Source: an uncultured Bacteroidales bacterium (lineage in GTDB: Bacteria; Bacteroidota; Bacteroidia; Bacteroidales; FEN-979). From it: DNA of 64,000 nucleotides. This document shows, piece by piece, positions 17,911 to 26,146 of the stretch (its first letter is position 1; each line of letters begins with the position of its first letter). The stretch is from positions 304,528 to 368,527 of the forward strand of contig CAISRB010000012.1 in assembly GCA_903887775.1 (NCBI GenBank), written 5' to 3'. The notes below the pieces were generated by a model. That model was given only the letters and a program-made list of their open reading frames with translations, was not told where the DNA came from and did no database searches. The translations under genes and the position numbers were made by a program.

Positions 17911-18489
17911 GTGGCTGCACTGACCAAAAGGAGCAAGGTTGTTTCGAACAAAAAGATATCTTTTTGGGAGAAGATCTATCTGCCTGCCATCCTGGGCGGT
18001 ATGTGGATTACCTTAGGTCATCTGTTCACAAAGAAAACCACGGTAAGGTACCCTGAGGTTACCCGTGAATTCTCCGAAATTTACCGGGGGAAGCATGTGC
18101 TCAAGAGGGATGATGAAGGAAGGGAACGCTGCACTGCATGCGGACTTTGTGCAGTAGCCTGCCCGGCTGAAGCAATTACCATGATAGCGGCGGAACGCAA
18201 ACCCGGCGAGGAAAATCTCTACAGGGAGGAGAAATATGCATCCACCTATGAAATCAATATGCTCAGGTGCATTTTCTGCGGGCTTTGTGAAGAGGCATGT
18301 CCTAAAGAAGCCATCTTCCTTACAAAAGAAATTGTGAAAGCGGATTATGAAAGGGATAAATTTGTTTACGGAAAAGATGTCCTTCTGGAGCCTTTCGATC
18401 CTTTAAAAAGGATAGATGTTTCAAAACGTCAGACCCCGGAAGTGCTGGAATTTAAAAAAGACAAGAATCAAAGGCATAATGTTCAGTAA
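17911..18489 (+). CDS. nuoI: NADH-quinone oxidoreductase subunit I
   Basis: 192 residues if GTG 17911 is used. No ATG lies near the nuoH stop in this frame; an upstream ATG at 17833 would overlap nuoH by 73 bp. AGGAG sits at 17904-17908, only 2 bp before the GTG. The product is the 8Fe ferredoxin subunit with two [4Fe-4S] motifs, CTACGLCAVACP and CIFCGLCEEACP, carrying clusters N6a and N6b toward NuoB. Confidence 0.92.
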   Translation: MAALTKRSKVVSNKKISFWEKIYLPAILGGMWITLGHLFTKKTTVRYPEVTREFSEIYRGKHVLKRDDEGRERCTACGLCAVACPAEAITMIAAERKPGEENLYREEKYASTYEINMLRCIFCGLCEEACPKEAIFLTKEIVKADYERDKFVYGKDVLLEPFDPLKRIDVSKRQTPEVLEFKKDKNQRHNVQ

Positions 18490-18979
18490 TTACATATTCT
18501 ATTTCCTGTCGGCACTGGCTTTATACAGCAGTGTAATGGTGCTGCTTTCGAAGAAACCTATCCACAGCGTGTTGTATCTTACCTTGACTTTTTTTGCGAT
18601 AGGAGGGCATTACATTCTTTTAAACGCCCAGTTCCTGGCCATTGTGCATATTATCGTTTATGCAGGCGCCATCATGGTGCTGTTCCTGTTCACAGTGATG
18701 TTGTTAAACCTGAACAAGGAAGAGAGATCCCCTAAACCCATTTGGGTTAAAGCTGCGGCTATCCTTGCAGGGATCATGCTGGGCCTGGTTTTAATAGGTG
18801 TTTTCAGGGGATATGACCTGCGTCTTATTCAGCATCCGATGGAATCCCAGATTGGCCTTGTGAAAGAACTTGGAAAAATACTTTACCGCGATTACATGCT
18901 GCCGTTTGAAGTGTCATCGATATTGTTTTTAACAGCAATGGTGGGAGCGGTTTTACTGGGTAAAAAAGAGCAGATTTGA
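18479..18979 (+). CDS. nuoJ: NADH-quinone oxidoreductase subunit J
   Basis: 166 residues, five membrane helices, start ATG 18479 overlapping the nuoI end by 11 bp. Typical segment: VHIIVYAGAIMVLFLFTVMLLN. The usual partner nuoK does not follow directly: an inverted-repeat-bounded insert with a foreign gene intervenes. Confidence 0.92.
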   Translation: MFSNYIFYFLSALALYSSVMVLLSKKPIHSVLYLTLTFFAIGGHYILLNAQFLAIVHIIVYAGAIMVLFLFTVMLLNLNKEERSPKPIWVKAAAILAGIMLGLVLIGVFRGYDLRLIQHPMESQIGLVKELGKILYRDYMLPFEVSSILFLTAMVGAVLLGKKEQI

Positions 18980-18983
18980 ATAA

Positions 18984-19309
18984 TTGAATAATCGAATACT
19001 CGAATAACGAATGTTGAATGAAGAATGGATAGGAAAGACGGCATTAAAAGACTTGAAAAGCGATTGATTGATTTTTCTGTGATGATTTTGAATCTCACAG
19101 AAAGTCTGCCTGAATCGAAAGCGATCAGATACCTTTCAGATCAATTGATCAGGTCAGGTACTTCTCCAGCATTAAATTATGGGGAAGCACGAAGCGCAGA
19201 GTCTTCCGTAGATTTTATTCATAAAATGAAAGTCTGCCTCAAGGAACTCAGAGAAGCATATATAACATTACAAATTCACCATTCGTTATTCGAGTATTCG
19301 ATTATTCAA
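18984..19309. mobile_element. Four-helix-protein element with perfect 30-bp inverted ends, inside nuo operon
   Basis: Bases 18984-19013 are the exact reverse complement of 19280-19309 (30 of 30), and pairing resumes after mismatches to extend each arm by about five bases. The 266-nt loop holds almost all of the gene for a 23S-IVS-type four-helix protein. The right arm is coding (last residues of that protein) and ends 5 bp before the nuoK start. Intervening sequences in 23S rRNA of other bacteria have the same plan: an S23 gene within a long stem. No target-site duplication was seen. Confidence 0.75.
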
Positions 19310-19318
19310 AGTAAATGA
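19025..19318 (+). CDS. Four-helix bundle protein (23S rRNA intervening-sequence family)
   Basis: 97 residues. The family is recognised from the pattern RLIDFSVMILNLTESLPES, then YLSDQLIRSGTSPALNYGEA, then FIHKMKVCLKELREAYITLQI; helices at roughly residues 8-28, 33-50, 55-85. Members form small oligomeric four-helix bundles; their cellular role is unclear, and relatives include Avd of diversity-generating retroelements. Its TGA overlaps nuoK ATG (ATGA), so nuoK translation may be coupled to it. Confidence 0.88.
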   Translation: MDRKDGIKRLEKRLIDFSVMILNLTESLPESKAIRYLSDQLIRSGTSPALNYGEARSAESSVDFIHKMKVCLKELREAYITLQIHHSLFEYSIIQSK

Positions 19319-19632
19319 ACGCACTGAACTCCATACCAATTAGTTATTACCTGATGTTCTGCTCCATACTGTTTTGCATAGGAGTGATTGGGGTTTTAAT
19401 AAAAAGGAATGCCTTGGTGATACTGATGTCAATAGAACTGATGATCAATTCGATCAACCTTTTACTGGCAGCGTTTTCAGCCTATTCGAACGATCCTGCA
19501 GGGCAGATATTTGTGTTTTTTATCATGGTGGTTGCGGCTGCGGAAGTGGCGATAGGGCTGGCGATCATTGTGCTGATATATAAAACGACGCATTCGATAG
19601 ATATTGATGTTTTAAACAAGCTGAAATGGTGA
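19315..19632 (+). CDS. nuoK: NADH-quinone oxidoreductase subunit K
   Basis: 105 residues, three membrane helices, with the conserved glutamates in MSIELMINSINLLLAAF and VVAAAEVAIGLAIIV that belong to the proton path. Full length, so the upstream insertion left the coding sequence intact. Confidence 0.94.
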   Translation: MNALNSIPISYYLMFCSILFCIGVIGVLIKRNALVILMSIELMINSINLLLAAFSAYSNDPAGQIFVFFIMVVAAAEVAIGLAIIVLIYKTTHSIDIDVLNKLKW

Positions 19633-19640
19633 GGTCGCTC

Positions 19641-19822
19641 GCATCTTTGCAACGCTCCTGCGGTGTCGCTTATCGTTTGCATCTTTGCAACGCTCCTACG
19701 GTGTCGCTACGCTCCACCTGATGCAGCTTTTGCAAAATGCTCACTTGCTTCACCTGATGCAGCTTATGCAAAATGCTCGCTTGCTTCACCTGATGCAGCT
19801 TATACAAAATGCTCGCTTATTA
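19641..19822 (+). repeat. Two tandem repeat arrays in the nuoK-nuoL spacer
   Basis: First, a 30-bp unit at 19641-19670 and 19679-19708 differing at one base. Second, three contiguous 36-bp units at 19715-19750, 19751-19786 and 19787-19822 that begin CACCTGATGCAGCTT. Together they fill nearly all of the 202-bp spacer, which contains no gene. The units are adjacent without spacers, so this is not a CRISPR. Confidence 0.9.
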
Positions 19823-19834
19823 CAATGAATTGAA

Positions 19835-21748
19835 ATGACGATACTGATTACTTTAATACCATTGTTACCTCTTCTGGGATTTATCATCCTGGGCCTGGGT
19901 TATCGCAGCATTCCAAAGCATATTGCATCTATAATTGGCCCCGGTTCCATATTAATTTCTTTCATTTTATCTGTTATAGTTTTACTTAATTTTCGCTTTT
20001 CGCCTTTCGCTTTTCGTTTTTTTGACTGGATCTCCTTCGGCAACCTCAGCATTTCCTTCGACTTCCTCATCGATCCCCTGTCGATCCTGATGATGCTTAT
20101 CATTACAGGAGTTGGCTTTATCATCCATGTATATTCTGTTGGCTACATGTCGCATGACGAAGGCTTCAACCGGTTCTTTGCATACATGAACCTCTTTATT
20201 TTCTTCATGCTGATCCTGGTGATGGCTGCGAATTATGCCGTGATGTTCATAGGCTGGGAAGGAGTGGGGCTTTGTTCATACCTCCTGATCGGTTTCTGGT
20301 TCAAAAACCAGCAGTTTAACAATGCAGCGAAGAAGGCTTTTATCATGAACCGCATCGGAGACCTGGGATTTCTGCTGGGGATGTTCCTGATCTATAAAAC
20401 CTTCAGGAGTTTCAACTATGTGACAATATTCGACCTGGCAAAAACCATGTCGCCCGGCAGCGGTGCGATAACGGCGATTACCCTCTTGCTGTTTGTAGGA
20501 GCGGTGGGTAAAAGCGCTCAGATCCCGCTATACACCTGGCTCCCCGATGCAATGGCCGGCCCCACCCCGGTATCCGCCCTGATCCACGCAGCTACGATGG
20601 TTACTGCCGGGGTTTACATGGTGGCAAGGTCAGGAGTGCTGTACGTTCTTGCCCCGGAAACAATGGAGATCATGGGCATCACAGCCATGGCCACAATGCT
20701 TCTGGCCGCGGCAATAGCCGTCTTCCAGAACGACATTAAAAAAGTGCTGGCTTATTCAACTATCAGCCAGCTGGGTTATATGTTTGTAGCACTAAGCGTT
20801 GGCGCCTTTACAGCCGCCATGTTCCATCTGATGACACATGCCTTCTTCAAAGCCCTGCTTTTTCTTGGTGCCGGCAGTGTGATACATGCACTGGAAGGGG
20901 AACAGGACATCAGGAAAATGGGCGGACTGAAAAATGCTATGCCTAAAACATTTTGGACCTTTCTTATCGGAACCCTTGCAATTGCCGGAATACCGCCCCT
21001 TTCAGGATTCTTCTCGAAGGACGAGATTTTAGCCAATGTGTTCAGTTCGAGTCAGCCAATGTGGATCATTGCTGTGGCTGTGACCATGCTTACAGCTTTC
21101 TACATGTTCCGCCTCATTTTCTTTACGTTCTTCGGAAGTTACAGGGGAAACGGACATCCGCAGTTCAGTAATATTCATGAATCCCCGGCAATGATGACAA
21201 TTCCACTGATGATACTGGCGTTTCTTGCGTTTGCCGGCGGCTTCCTGAATATCCCGGAGCTCATGGGAGGAAGCAGGGTACTGAAAGAATTTCTGGCGCC
21301 GGTGTTTGCAGATGCGGTGAAACTTAATCAGATTCCGCATATGCCAGTCCCGGAAAGAAGGGAGTGGTTCAATATCGCCCTTGTTTTATTCCTGGTATTG
21401 CTGATGGCATTCAGGGCCTTCAGAAAGTTTGGGGATCTGAAACCGGATGATGGAAACCGGATATCAGGTATCGGCGCCCGCAGCATTTTTGGGAAATTGG
21501 CCGAAAACAAATTTTATGTTGATGAATTGTATGATGCTGTCTTCGTAAAGCCGGTATTAAAGGTTTCAGGGGCTTTGCATGAATTCATCGAAGTTAAATT
21601 CATCGACCGCATTGTCAACGGGACGGGAACCCTGGTTGTGAGGTTCAGCAACATCATCCGCTACCTTCAGGCCGGGCATGTTGGCGCATATATGTTTTTT
21701 ATGATCATAGGAATACTGCTGATACTGTTTTTTAATATTATTCTCTGA
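19835..21748 (+). CDS. nuoL: NADH-quinone oxidoreductase subunit L
   Basis: 637 residues, antiporter-like proton-pumping subunit with the long lateral helix at the C-terminus. Signatures: GWEGVGLCSYLLIGFW, TWLPDAMAGPTPVSALIHAATMVTAGVY, and KKVLAYSTISQLGYM. Residues about 52-63 (FRFSPFAFRFFD) are encoded by a repeat that also occurs in the nuoC-nuoD spacer, an apparent in-frame insertion between helix 2 and the WISFGNLSISFDFLIDPLS strand region. Confidence 0.95.
   Translation: MTILITLIPLLPLLGFIILGLGYRSIPKHIASIIGPGSILISFILSVIVLLNFRFSPFAFRFFDWISFGNLSISFDFLIDPLSILMMLIITGVGFIIHVYSVGYMSHDEGFNRFFAYMNLFIFFMLILVMAANYAVMFIGWEGVGLCSYLLIGFWFKNQQFNNAAKKAFIMNRIGDLGFLLGMFLIYKTFRSFNYVTIFDLAKTMSPGSGAITAITLLLFVGAVGKSAQIPLYTWLPDAMAGPTPVSALIHAATMVTAGVYMVARSGVLYVLAPETMEIMGITAMATMLLAAAIAVFQNDIKKVLAYSTISQLGYMFVALSVGAFTAAMFHLMTHAFFKALLFLGAGSVIHALEGEQDIRKMGGLKNAMPKTFWTFLIGTLAIAGIPPLSGFFSKDEILANVFSSSQPMWIIAVAVTMLTAFYMFRLIFFTFFGSYRGNGHPQFSNIHESPAMMTIPLMILAFLAFAGGFLNIPELMGGSRVLKEFLAPVFADAVKLNQIPHMPVPERREWFNIALVLFLVLLMAFRAFRKFGDLKPDDGNRISGIGARSIFGKLAENKFYVDELYDAVFVKPVLKVSGALHEFIEVKFIDRIVNGTGTLVVRFSNIIRYLQAGHVGAYMFFMIIGILLILFFNIIL
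19989..20021 (+). repeat. Repeat element inserted in frame in nuoL
   Basis: The stretch TTTCGCTTTTCGCCTTTCGC and its continuation agree with 12732-12765 of the nuoC-nuoD spacer at about 30 of 33 positions. The reading frame stays open through it. Confidence 0.75.
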
Positions 21749-23196
21749 TGCTGACCCTGATACTGATACTGCTCCCCCTGCTGGTTGCAATAGGCCTCTT
21801 TTTCATAAAGAACGAAAGATGGGCCCGCAACCTGGCCCTGGCGGCGGCTTTGATTGAGTCCGGCATTTCCATTGCAGCTCTTTATACGTATTTCAATTTT
21901 TGTCATTGCCAGTTGCTATTCCGCTTTGAATGGCTTGCCAATTACGGCATCAGCCTCAAATTTGGTATGGATGGACTGAGCATGCTCATGACTTTGCTAA
22001 CCAATTTCCTGGTACCTGTTGTCATTTATTCTTCCTTCACACAAAAGGTCGAAAGGGCATCCTCGTTCTACAGTCTTATTATCCTAATGCAGGCAGGGCT
22101 GATCGGCGTTTTCACAGCATTCGACGGGATGATGTTTTATATTTTCTGGGAACTTACCCTCATCCCGGCATACTTCATCGCAGCTTACTGGGGAGGAGAG
22201 AACCGAATCCGCATTACGTTAAAATTCTTTGCCTACACATTCAGCGGCAGCCTGCTGATGCTGGTGGCTATCATTTATCTGTATTTCCACACTCCGCTCC
22301 CTCATTCCTTCGACCATATCTGGCTTTATGCAAGCAACCTTAATCCCGCGGAACAGGTATGGGTTTTTCTTGCTTTCTTTCTGGCATTTGCAATCAAGAT
22401 TCCCATCTTCCCGTTCCATACATGGCAGCCCGATACATACGTAACAGCTCCATACTCAGGCAGCATGCTTTTGGGCGGACTGATGTCTAAAATGGGACTG
22501 TTCGGGATGATCCGCTGGATGATCCCAATTACATATCCGGTCCTTAACAGAACCGACGGATTTTTTATTATCTTCCCTCTGATCGGAATTGTTTATGCTT
22601 CCCTGATCGCCATCCGCCAGGATGACCTGAAGCGCTTTGTTGCATATACCTCTATCGCCCATCTGGGCCTGGTTGCAGCGGGCGCAATGGCCCTGAATGC
22701 CCAGGCCATGCAGGGAGCAATGATACAAATGGTTTCCCACGGGATAAATATTGTCGGGCTTTTTATTATAATTCAATACATCGAATCAAGGACAAAAACG
22801 ACAAGTATTGCTGAACTTCAGGGAATCGCACTGAAAGCGCCAAGATTGGCTGTATTATTCATGATCATATTGCTTGGAAGCATTGCCCTGCCCCTGACCA
22901 ACGGCTTTGTGGGAGAATTCCTTATCCTGCTGGGATTGTTTAAATACTACTGGCTGTATGCGGCTGTTGCCGGACTTACGGTGATCTTTAGCGTTGTTTA
23001 CATGTTATGGATGTACCAGAGAGTGATGCTCGGAAATACGAATACGGTCACTGAAAGTTTTACTGATCTCAGCTGGAAGGAAATGATACCTTTGATCGCT
23101 ATTGTGATCATGATCTTCTGGATAGGAATTGCCCCGGGGATGTTCATGCATCTGGCTGAGAATGGGGTACGTCAGATTATAGGAGTTGTAAGATGA
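21748..23196 (+). CDS. nuoM: NADH-quinone oxidoreductase subunit M
   Basis: 482 residues, antiporter-like subunit with about 14 helices. Signatures: FGMDGLSMLMTLLTNFLVP, FYIFWELTLIPAYFI (essential Glu), FHTWQPDTYVTAPYSGSMLLGG, and KRFVAYTSIAHLGLV. The start overlaps the nuoL stop (TGATG). Confidence 0.95.
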   Translation: MLTLILILLPLLVAIGLFFIKNERWARNLALAAALIESGISIAALYTYFNFCHCQLLFRFEWLANYGISLKFGMDGLSMLMTLLTNFLVPVVIYSSFTQKVERASSFYSLIILMQAGLIGVFTAFDGMMFYIFWELTLIPAYFIAAYWGGENRIRITLKFFAYTFSGSLLMLVAIIYLYFHTPLPHSFDHIWLYASNLNPAEQVWVFLAFFLAFAIKIPIFPFHTWQPDTYVTAPYSGSMLLGGLMSKMGLFGMIRWMIPITYPVLNRTDGFFIIFPLIGIVYASLIAIRQDDLKRFVAYTSIAHLGLVAAGAMALNAQAMQGAMIQMVSHGINIVGLFIIIQYIESRTKTTSIAELQGIALKAPRLAVLFMIILLGSIALPLTNGFVGEFLILLGLFKYYWLYAAVAGLTVIFSVVYMLWMYQRVMLGNTNTVTESFTDLSWKEMIPLIAIVIMIFWIGIAPGMFMHLAENGVRQIIGVVR

Positions 23197-24572
23197 ACAG
23201 TATAATATCGTTATCGGTTTTAGGCGTATTGGTCCTTTTTCTGGGTATCCTGAAGAAGAAGACCTGGCTGCTGCCTCTGATCCTTGTGGGCCTTGTGGCT
23301 TCACTCATGATGACCCTGCTGCACTGGAATATGAACCGCAGCCTTTTCCACAATATGCTTATTATCGACAATACCGGGGTTGCTTTCAGTTCGGTACTGA
23401 TCTTTTCAACCTTCCTGATTTTCTTGTTCGCGGCCCGGTATTATCGAAAAGTTATAAGGCCCCTCGACGATATTTATGCCATCATGATCTTTGCCCTTGT
23501 GGGTGCCGTGCTGATGAGCTATTACGGCAACCTCATCATGCTGTTCATAGGGATAGAAACACTTTCCATTGCCCTGTATGTGCTTGCCGGAAGTCATAAG
23601 GAGGCCATCACATCCAACGAAGCTACCCTGAAATATTTCCTTCTAGGGTCCTTTCTTTCGGGATTCCTCCTGTTTGGAATTGCCCTGCTTTACGGATCCA
23701 GCGGTTCTTTCGATTTGTATGCGATCCACTCCTATGTGGTTGATCATATTCAGCAGGGACTGCCCCCTATGTTTAAAGCCGGTCTTTTCCTGCTTATCAT
23801 CGGGCTTGCGTTCAAGATAGCCATTGCTCCTTTCCACTTTTGGGCGCCCGATGTTTACGAAGGCACTCCCACCCTGCTTACCGCATTCATGGCTACAGTG
23901 GTAAAAACGGCCAGCGTCGTCGCCATGTACCGCTTCTTCAGCATTACTTTCTTTGGTATTCACGGGGTATGGGAGATGACGATTGCGATTCTTGCCGGCA
24001 TTACTATTGTCATAGGGAATGTGACCGGGCTATACCAGCCCAACCTGAAAAGGATGCTGGCTTACTCAAGCATTTCCCATTCCGGTTACATGATGCTGGC
24101 TATGGTGGCGTTTTCGGGGCGCACAGCCAATGCCCTGTTGTTTTATTCCGTTGCTTATTCCATTGCAACCATCACAGCTTTTGCGATCCTGATACTCGTA
24201 AGGGAAGCCAGGGGCAACGATTACTTCGGATCATTTAACGGCATCGCGAAGAAAAACCGGATCGAAGCCTTTACCCTTGCGGTCGCCATGTTATCCCTCA
24301 CAGGAATTCCGCCACTGGCAGGTTTTATGGGGAAGTATTTTCTCTTTGCTGCAGCCATTGAACAGGGTTGGCTGTGGCTTGTGATCATCGCCATTGCCGG
24401 ATCAGCTGTGAGCGTAGGCTATTACTTCAAACCCATCATAGCAATGTATTTCAGGGAAGACCAGGGAACCATTCTTCAGTCAGGCAAACCGTTTAAGGTA
24501 CACATCCTTTTCCTGACCCTGTTAACGATCCTGCTGGGCTTTTTACCCTTCCTTCTGAGCGGGTTGATTTAA
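23193..24572 (+). CDS. nuoN: NADH-quinone oxidoreductase subunit N
   Basis: 459 residues, third antiporter-like subunit. Signatures: MLFIGIETLSIALYVLAG, FHFWAPDVYEGTPTLLTAFM, KRMLAYSSISHSGYMMLA. The start overlaps the nuoM stop by 4 bp (ATGA). Last gene of the operon; I see no clear terminator in the next 100 bp. Confidence 0.95.
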   Translation: MNSIISLSVLGVLVLFLGILKKKTWLLPLILVGLVASLMMTLLHWNMNRSLFHNMLIIDNTGVAFSSVLIFSTFLIFLFAARYYRKVIRPLDDIYAIMIFALVGAVLMSYYGNLIMLFIGIETLSIALYVLAGSHKEAITSNEATLKYFLLGSFLSGFLLFGIALLYGSSGSFDLYAIHSYVVDHIQQGLPPMFKAGLFLLIIGLAFKIAIAPFHFWAPDVYEGTPTLLTAFMATVVKTASVVAMYRFFSITFFGIHGVWEMTIAILAGITIVIGNVTGLYQPNLKRMLAYSSISHSGYMMLAMVAFSGRTANALLFYSVAYSIATITAFAILILVREARGNDYFGSFNGIAKKNRIEAFTLAVAMLSLTGIPPLAGFMGKYFLFAAAIEQGWLWLVIIAIAGSAVSVGYYFKPIIAMYFREDQGTILQSGKPFKVHILFLTLLTILLGFLPFLLSGLI

Positions 24573-24643
24573 CTGCATTTCAAACCGGAACTGTTCCTGT
24601 CTTCGTTTTATGATCCAGCCCCGGCTGTCCCTCTAGAATTTGC

Positions 24644-24676
24644 TTTGACGATGGTTTTGATTTATCCCTATCTTTG
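24644..24676 (+). promoter_or_regulatory. Promoter of small membrane protein gene
   Basis: TTTG at 24644-24647 and TATCTTTG at 24669-24676 with 21 bp between fit the Bacteroidetes -33/-7 pattern closely. Confidence 0.65.
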
Positions 24677-24700
24677 AATGACGAACAAGCATGGGTATCA

Positions 24701-25108
24701 ATGAAAAACAAGGTGAACAGGTCTTTTTTATATGATTTGCCCAGCTGGGCTCAATCCATCTTATGGGTATTGGCAAGTGGAATAATTCTATTCGGTTTGG
24801 GCGAAGGTGTCGGTAATATATTCAAAATCAATGAGGATATAGCCGGTGCAATTTCCTATATCATTTTTGATGTCTTGATTGCAATGGGGTGTTTTTACAT
24901 CATCAAATTAAATCCCAAGAGCATTTGGTATGTTCCTATAATTTCCAATATAGTTGGCATTATTGCTGCATTCAAAGAACCAAATTTCTGGATAACCCCA
25001 TTGTGGATTCTTATTTGTTCGGGATGGGTGCTGTCAGTAATTGCATCATTGCTTGGGGCAAGGGCCGGGAAACGGGCCAATGCCGATAATCCCGATGAAT
25101 CGGGTTAG
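24701..25108 (+). CDS. Small four-helix membrane protein, unknown function
   Basis: 135 residues from ATG 24701. Four hydrophobic segments, with a charged C-terminal tail (ARAGKRANADNPDESG). No motif recognised. An 8-codon ORF (24678-24704) beginning just after the -7 box ends across this ATG (ATGA); it probably lies at or before the transcription start. The 3' end of the gene includes the small hairpin CCCGATGAATCGGG. Confidence 0.6.
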   Translation: MKNKVNRSFLYDLPSWAQSILWVLASGIILFGLGEGVGNIFKINEDIAGAISYIIFDVLIAMGCFYIIKLNPKSIWYVPIISNIVGIIAAFKEPNFWITPLWILICSGWVLSVIASLLGARAGKRANADNPDESG

Positions 25109-25216
25109 ACCCCTTTTAGCATTTCTGGATTATCAGCGGTCATCCGGCAGAACAGGGAGGTGATAAGCATTTTCACCGACTCCCAGCCGTCGTTCGTCGG
25201 GGCTTAACCCCTGCCA

Positions 25217-25260
25217 GCCGAAAATCGCTGTTACTCCCTTTCGATCCGCTGTATCTTTGC
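25217..25260 (+). promoter_or_regulatory. Promoter of LAP-repeat gene 2
   Basis: GCCGAAAA (25217-25224) lies 35 nt, first base to first base, before TATCTTTG (25252-25259), followed by CTTCATCAAC: the same arrangement as at 4957-5000. The intervening bases are mostly different, which makes the preserved ends and spacing stand out. Confidence 0.75.
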
Positions 25261-25286
25261 TTCATCAACCTCAAACAACAAACAAG

Positions 25287-25640
25287 ATGAAAGCAACAAC
25301 AATCATAATCGCAGCAGCCCTGACCCTCTCAGTAAATGTTCTTTTCGCAAGCAATGATAACACATCTGCTCCCGTGGCCAATGCAAACACAGCTATAACC
25401 CTGACATCACTGGCACCGACTGTTCCTGCCGAAGCTGATTTTGAGGATGCCGTTGCAATGATGGATTTTTCGGTCCTGGCTCCTGTAACGCCGGCCGAAG
25501 CACAGTTTGAGGATATGACTTATGAAATGGTTTCAGCACTGAACCTGGCTCCTGTTACTCCTTCAACTGCCGATGTTGATGAATCTTATGATTTCAGTTT
25601 CCTGGCACCGGTTGTTCCCGCCGAGGCTGACTTTGAATAA
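25287..25640 (+). CDS. Secreted LAP-repeat protein 2
   Basis: 117 residues from the ATG giving MKATTIIIAAALTLS, with a signal peptide (about residues 1-21). Four repeats of LAPVTPAEAxFED type start near residues 42, 64, 87 and 106; the last ends the chain at EADFE. Paralog of the protein at 5029-5427 with the same first four residues, the same repeat and the same promoter layout. No known family or function recognised. Confidence 0.75.
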   Translation: MKATTIIIAAALTLSVNVLFASNDNTSAPVANANTAITLTSLAPTVPAEADFEDAVAMMDFSVLAPVTPAEAQFEDMTYEMVSALNLAPVTPSTADVDESYDFSFLAPVVPAEADFE

Positions 25641-25668
25641 ACACTACATATCTTCCGCCTGACTTTGT

Positions 25669-25698
25669 GAAGCTGCCCCCAAAAAGGTGGCTTCTTTT
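25669..25698 (+). terminator. Terminator after LAP-repeat gene 2
   Basis: GAAGCTGCC pairs with GGTGGCTTC (two wobble pairs) around an A-rich loop, followed by TTTT. It also ends 4 bp before the convergent repeat-protein gene. Confidence 0.75.
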
Positions 25699-25701
25699 GT
25701 T

Positions 25702-26088
25702 TCAGTAGAAATAATAAAAGTAGATAATAACCTGCATCCTTCTCAACCCATCCGACCGGCCAATCTGATGCCCTGATCCATCATACAAGTAATCCCCATC
25801 CAACCTTCCGATCTGCTTCCCGGAACCGTTATATAGATAATTTCCATTGACCCGGCCAATCTGATGCCCGAATCCATCATAATAATAGTTGCCATCGACT
25901 CGTCCAATAAGGTGACCACTGCCGTCATATATTCTTTCCGCATCAATTCTGCCAATATGCTTCCCTGAAGCGTTATAAATCATGTTGTCATCAAATCGGG
26001 CCAGCTGATGGCCTGAGCCGTCGTAAAAACGCTGGGAGTAGACGAATAATGCGAAAATCAGGAATAGAAATGTAATCAGGGTTCTCAT
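25702..26088 (-). CDS. Secreted 16-residue repeat protein ('beta-flower' type)
   Basis: 128 residues. A signal peptide (about 1-18) precedes six 16-residue repeats of the form YDGSGHQIGRVDGNYI, with the lead aromatic at residues 22, 38, 54, 70, 86 and 102. These resemble the repeats called 4-fold beta-flower in protein databases. It ends in a short hydrophobic aromatic tail (MQVIIYFYYFY) that recurs in the repeat protein at 30613-31335. Last gene of the leftward AAA+ operon, 58 bp after the HExxH gene. Function unknown. Confidence 0.7.
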   Translation of the reverse strand: MRTLITFLFLIFALFVYSQRFYDGSGHQLARFDDNMIYNASGKHIGRIDAERIYDGSGHLIGRVDGNYYYDGFGHQIGRVNGNYLYNGSGKQIGRLDGDYLYDGSGHQIGRSDGLRRMQVIIYFYYFY

Positions 26089-26146
26089 TTGCTGTCGGTA
26101 TTATTTTCACTGCAATGTTTGTTTTTTTAACTTATCATGGGTCGAT

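Noticed and set aside
19715..19822. Three 36-bp units, a typical CRISPR repeat length
   Set aside because: The units are directly adjacent with no spacers and no cas genes are near; this is a plain tandem repeat.
24678..24704. 8-codon ORF before the small membrane protein as a leader peptide
   Set aside because: Its ATG lies 2 bases after the -7 box, probably upstream of the transcription start.
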